Shown here in pieces: positions 60,171-64,000 of a DNA stretch of 64,000 bases. Source of the stretch: Macrostomum hystrix (lineage: Eukaryota; Platyhelminthes; Macrostomidae); the NCBI GenBank assembly GCA_950097015.1, contig CATNEN010000001.1:19038501-19102500 (forward strand), written 5' to 3'. Position 1 is the first letter of the stretch; every line of letters begins with the position of its first letter. Below the pieces are notes generated by a model that made no database searches, was not told the DNA's origin, and saw nothing but the letters and a program-made list of their open reading frames with translations. The position numbers and the translations under genes were made by a program.

Positions 60171-60743
60171 CCGGAGGCCTTTTTTGGATAATTTTGTTGC
60201 CTTCTATCTTCTTTCCTTTGCTAACAGCGTAGCTACGGAGTCATTTTATCGCAGTACTTCATTCACTTTGATTTTACATGAATAATACGTTGTGCTAAAG
60301 CCTGCACCATTCCAGGATTAACCTGTGTCTGACGGCAGCTGCTGACTCTTGTTGTGCAATTCTGCCTAGTGCACTAGCCACATGGCTACCTCTCTTCGAC
60401 CTGCATTTCCAGTGAGTCCTGTTTCAATCTGTCCATCACTTGTCATTCTGGAATACGTTTGTCATTCCAAATCTGTCATTCTGGAATTCATTTCTGTTAG
60501 AAATACCTGTTGGACCAAGAGCGTCATTTGTTAGGCCGACAGCGTCAACTGTTAGATAGAGAGCGTCACCTGTTAGAAAGAGCCTGTGATCACCTGTTCT
60601 GTTAGACACAGTGTTCACCTGTTCTGCTTGGCATGGTACCTGTTAAACATCGAGCCCGTACTCACCTGCACTACTCAAACAGGCCTACCGACACGTATGG
60701 CCTTCATCAGACGCATCAACGGGCTCTCAAACTTGGTTGTCAA
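60171..60743 (+). repeat. Duplicated gene segment, copy 1
   Basis: From CCGGAGGCCT through TTTGCTAACAGCGTAGCTAC and GGTTGTCAACTTGT, this block is repeated at 61474-62101 (offset about 1.3 kb). It ends within a small ORF start (MAFIRRINGLSNLVVNL, ATG 60697), after which this copy diverges into the 59.2-kb type sequence. Confidence 0.85.
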
Positions 60744-60905
60744 CTTGTCAATTCTCGCTCGGGGAAACCGTCAACTTTTATTGCCTCCCTATCATCATTA
60801 TAGTTTTCGAAATAATTCCTTTAATCTTGCTTTTAAGTTAGAATTCTATTTTCCTAATTGAAATTTCCTCCTAATTTTAAATTGCATTTAATGCATTATT
60901 GCAGA

Positions 60906-61031
60906 ATGGATGCTCCGCTGCCTCCGCCGCCGCCGCCGCCGCCGCGCAGAGGCAGACGCCTGCGACGCCTGCGGTCGGCCAATCTTAGGCTTCTGGATAC
61001 TCAAATAGGCATCAATAAAGACAAGCGATAA
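60906..61031 (+). CDS. Small proline/arginine protein, paralogue of 59330-59458
   Basis: After the acceptor ATGCATTATTGCAG, ATG 60906 encodes 41 residues: MDAPLP, a proline run, then RRGRRLRRLRRLRSANLRLL and DTQIGINKDKR-stop. It shares the upstream 150 bp with the 59330 copy. The two C-termini differ, so only the first ~30 residues look constrained. Possibly the terminal exon of a duplicated gene whose 5' exon lies in the block at 60171-60743. Confidence 0.4.
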   Translation: MDAPLPPPPPPPPRRGRRLRRLRSANLRLLDTQIGINKDKR

Positions 61032-61473
61032 GACAGGGCTGCAAGGTACTGGAACTTCAACGTATTGAACAGCGCGCTTAGGGTCCGCGATTTGAACATA
61101 GGGAGAAATGTTTATTTTACTTTCGAATGTCACAAAAATCCGTGCATATTATTTTATGTAACCTTCAATTATGCATACTTTTTGTAATTCATGGTTTTGA
61201 CTGAGCCTTTTTCAAACCAAGTCATGATCGCATCGAAAGTTTTTAAGATTGCAGTTATGTCTTTTGTAAGTCAATATATCCTTTAATATAAGTATAGGCA
61301 TGTAATCAACGCTTTTTTTCAACGCCGTGTAGGTTCTACAGCGTATTATAATAATTCTGAGAGCTGAGATGTTGCAGACCAATCAGATTTTATAGGAAGT
61401 ACGCATGAGAAATGCATCTTAGCTACACAGTAAGTCTGATGGGCCTTGCCGTACGCAAATAAATAAAGAGGGC
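61032..61473. other. No gene recognised
   Basis: AT-rich spacer between the duplicated blocks. AATAAAT words at 61460 are compatible with a polyadenylation site. Confidence 0.4.
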
Positions 61474-62101
61474 CCGGAGGCCTATTTTTGGATAATTTTG
61501 TTGCCCTATATCTTCTTTCCTTTGCTAACAGCAAAGCTACGGAGTCATTTTATCGCAGTACTTCATTCACTTTGATTTGACATTAATAATACGTTGTGCT
61601 AAAGCCTGCACCATTCCAAGATTAACCTGTGTCTGACAGCAGCTGCTGACTCTTGTTGTGAAATTCTGCCTAGTGCACTAGCCACATGGCTACCTCATTC
61701 TTCGACCTGTGGTCTAGAACAGTGATGCGCCTGCATTTCCAGTGAGTTATTTGACATTTTCTAATGTGAATATGAATGAAGATCAAGTCCTGTTTCAATC
61801 TGTCCATCACTTATAATTCTAGAATTCATTTGTCATTCCAAATCTGTCATTCTGGAATTCATTTCTGTTAGAAATACCTGTAAGACCAATAGCGTCACCT
61901 GTTAGACAAAGAGTGTCACCTGTTAGACAGAGAGTCTGTGATCACCTGTTCTGTTAGACACAGTGTTCACCTGTTCTGCTTGGCATGGTACCTGTTAGAC
62001 ATCAAGGCCGTACTCACCTGCACTACTCAAACAGGCCTACCGACACGTATGGCCTTCATCAGACGCATCAACGGGCTCTCAAACTTGGTTGTCAACTTGT
62101 A
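61474..62101 (+). repeat. Duplicated gene segment, copy 2
   Basis: It matches 60171-60743 with one extra stretch of about 90 bp near 61700-61790. It leads into an open frame that copy 1 lacks. Confidence 0.85.
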
Positions 62102-62597
62102 CAATCCATCAGCTCCAGGCTTGTCCCGTCAGGACCTGCTACAGGAGCTGCTGCAGACCAACCTGATCACGGAGCTGCGCTCGAAACCGGAGGTCAAGCG
62201 AATGGGCCTGGACGTCTGCTGCCTGGGTTGGCGGCTTCGGTGGCGGAGGCGGCGGTGGCGCCACCAGCAGACGGAAGCAGGGCCAGGTGACACCCGTGCT
62301 GCCGATATTGGATCCGCAGACCTGCCTCACCGACGCCTGACTTGCGTGTTGAGAAAGTGCAAACCCTGGACTGACCTCAGTGAGACAGGTGGCAAGCTGT
62401 CTCGCAAGACTGAATCTTTCTCTTGTTGCGCCCGCTTTTGTATGTGCTCCTGCTTAATCTGTGCTAATTATTGCTTCTCTGTGCTCATTATTGCTTCTCT
62501 GTGCTCATTATTGCTTCTCTGTGCTCATTCTTGTACTGCTGTGCTGCGATTCTGGCTACGACTCCAAGAAAAGGTTACGACTCTGTCAAAATCCTAA
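62049..62597 (+). CDS. Hypothetical ORF, 182 residues, GC-rich N-terminal half
   Basis: ATG 62049 opens MAFIRRINGLSNLVVNLYNP, followed by SAPGLSRQDLLQELLQTNL and ITELRSKPEVKRMGLDVCCL, a helical and credible coding stretch. It then becomes tryptophan/arginine-rich (RLRWRRRRWRHQQ) and finally runs through a 20-bp repeat to a stop at 62597. Residues 1-17 are shared with the copy at 60697. The GC-rich centre (62100-62340) contrasts with the AT-rich flanks, and a second plus frame (to 62290) is also open, so the true frame and exon limits are uncertain. No family is recognised. Confidence 0.35.
   Translation: MAFIRRINGLSNLVVNLYNPSAPGLSRQDLLQELLQTNLITELRSKPEVKRMGLDVCCLGWRLRWRRRRWRHQQTEAGPGDTRAADIGSADLPHRRLTCVLRKCKPWTDLSETGGKLSRKTESFSCCARFCMCSCLICANYCFSVLIIASLCSLLLLCAHSCTAVLRFWLRLQEKVTTLSKS
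62459..62530. repeat. 20-bp tandem repeat TGTGCTCATTATTGCTTCTC
   Basis: About three and a half near-identical units inside the end of the hypothetical ORF. Confidence 0.95.
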
Positions 62598-62599
62598 TC

Positions 62600-64000
62600 G
62601 AACTGTTTACTACAAATCATTCATAATAGGGCTCATATACTTCAAAGCTCAAAGTGCTTTCTAAGAAAATGATTCACCGGTTTCATTGGTATCAATGAAA
62701 CTGACAATCACACAAACGATTAGAATTTTAGCAGATATTTCGTCATTTTCAAGGCGAAAATGTTTCATTTTTAATGCGTCATTGTACTTCGTCATATCAT
62801 GTGGAATTGTGTTCTAGCTTTTTGCGTCATCATTTCAACCACTACGCTAATTCTTTTCTATGTAATCCAACTCATTTTTGTAAGTAAACTTTAAAGTTCA
62901 TCGCTAGTTATTAATTTTTTAAACAGCAGCACAAATCTTCATGCTGCAATAATTATTAAAAGTATACTTTTGTTCATAAAAAAATTTCTTTTATTTCTGT
63001 GAGACTGCAAATGTGACGGTTGCACATTCTAGAAAATATGACATCTGTGTGTTCTGTGAGACTACAAAAGTGACGTTTGCACATTCTAGAAAATATTTCT
63101 TTTATTTGGAGAGGCAACTGAATTTGAAATTGAATACATAAGTGAATCCGCCAGGTGGATTCTACCAGGTGGAAAAATGCATCCATCAGAGTGGGACCAA
63201 TGACAGTCTGACTCTCTCCTCTAACCATCGCTGCCACACCGTGACACCAGTGCTAAATTTCGTCGAAGCTGCACTATATGGCCTAATATTAATATCTCGG
63301 ATTAATCTACTGACAAACATATAAAGTACGGTACAGTAGTTGTACTGACTAGGTTAAGCCAGATACACACACATATTTATTGTATTGATATGGTCAGTGT
63401 TCGTTAAACTCTGACTTACCTCATTATTGGCTTCGTAGCACACCTCATTTTGCTCATAGATGAGTATATATATGTTCATGACGAATGGTTCCCTTTAATT
63501 TCCGTTTTTCTGAGGGATGTCATATCCGTGTGATATTCACAAAATCGTGCTGTGCATCCACAAGCTACATGTATATATCTTACTGATAATTTGTAAACGG
63601 CTTCTTAAGTAAGTTGTAATAACTCAAAGGCAGAAGTAAGGCCAGAATTGAAACACATAGTAAAGAACCAGTCTGATATCGCGGCTCCTTATATATGCGT
63701 TCATGCAGTCTAATTTCCAGACCCTGCAGGGCTGGGGATTTTGGGGATCCCAGACAGACGGCTCAACCCAGTCGCACGCAAACCAAGCATGAGACACAAA
63801 CAACAGCAGACAGTGGTGACAAGTGCATGCAAACGGCAATAGCTGCCCACTAGCTCCAGTATAAGTTTATAACTCTGGCTACAATAGTAATAATTAAGTA
63901 GTCTTTGTGCTGCGAAACAACAACAACAACAACAACAATATACGCCAGGTCTCTCTATCTGCGCCAACACTATTCTATCACCGCCTAATCTTGCTACCCC
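62600..64000. other. No gene recognised; short repeats only
   Basis: AT-rich DNA. A near-repeat of about 65 bp (AAATGTGACG-TTGCACATTC-AGAAAATAT) occurs at 63008 and 63066, and a (CAA)n run with ATATACGCC lies at 63918-63945, resembling in reverse the GTT run at 803-821. Nothing else is supported. Confidence 0.5.

Overview
The window looks like repeat-laden genomic DNA of an invertebrate animal. The evidence is eukaryotic throughout: GT-AG introns that join reading frames exactly, a small bHLH protein ending in the animal repressor motif WRPW, a SET-domain protein, tRNA-derived SINEs, LTR and non-LTR retroelements, animal-type CACTA/EnSpm transposases and very many minisatellites. The species cannot be named; an early-branching or other marine invertebrate is only a guess from the SINE style. 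There are no operons, rRNA genes, CRISPR arrays or bacterial features.

Layout. 0-4.5 kb: a minisatellite, a decayed Ty3/gypsy pol, a candidate LTR, a broken virus-like stalk-repeat ORF and GC-rich foldback DNA. 4.5-7.9 kb: a 5'-truncated but nearly intact non-LTR retrotransposon (reverse transcriptase, RNase H, then a small glutamine-rich ORF). 9.5-10.5 kb: a dispersed repeat and a single-exon SET-domain gene. 10.8-15 kb: a degraded second non-LTR element inserted in a minisatellite. 15.4-23.6 kb: a GC-rich LTR-type element on the minus strand with gag and protease in -1 frameshift relation but no reverse transcriptase or integrase, bracketed by direct copies of a dispersed repeat. 25.1-29 kb: a SINE cluster. 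27.8-31.4 kb: an apparently intact three-exon CACTA-like transposase (minus) head-to-head with a small gene (plus). 33.5-34.1 kb: a related promoter driving the first exon of an accessory gene. 34.6-36.2 kb: tandem repeats, then the HES-like gene (36.2-36.6 kb). 38.3-40.4 kb: a duplicated block split by a purine tract, and a second copy of the glutamine-rich retroelement tail. 41.4-45.8 kb: a second, broken CACTA-like transposase head-to-head with a two-exon accessory gene. 46.7-47.6 kb: a probable solo LTR recognised from an uninterrupted paralogous site at 48.1 kb. 48.5-49.6 kb: minisatellites and satellite dimers, inverted relative to copies at 4.2 and 34.7 kb. 51.9-55.3 kb: two spliced genes of unknown function. 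59-62.6 kb: a mosaic of duplicated exons and a 68-bp tandem array.

How parts relate. Most coding sequence belongs to mobile elements. The CACTA-like elements share an architecture: transposase and an unrelated accessory gene fire outward from a 350-455 bp central region. The plausible host genes are the HES-like repressor, the SET-domain protein, the 394-residue orphan and the proline-rich spliced gene. All boundaries, splice sites and family calls were read by eye; no alignment or search was run.
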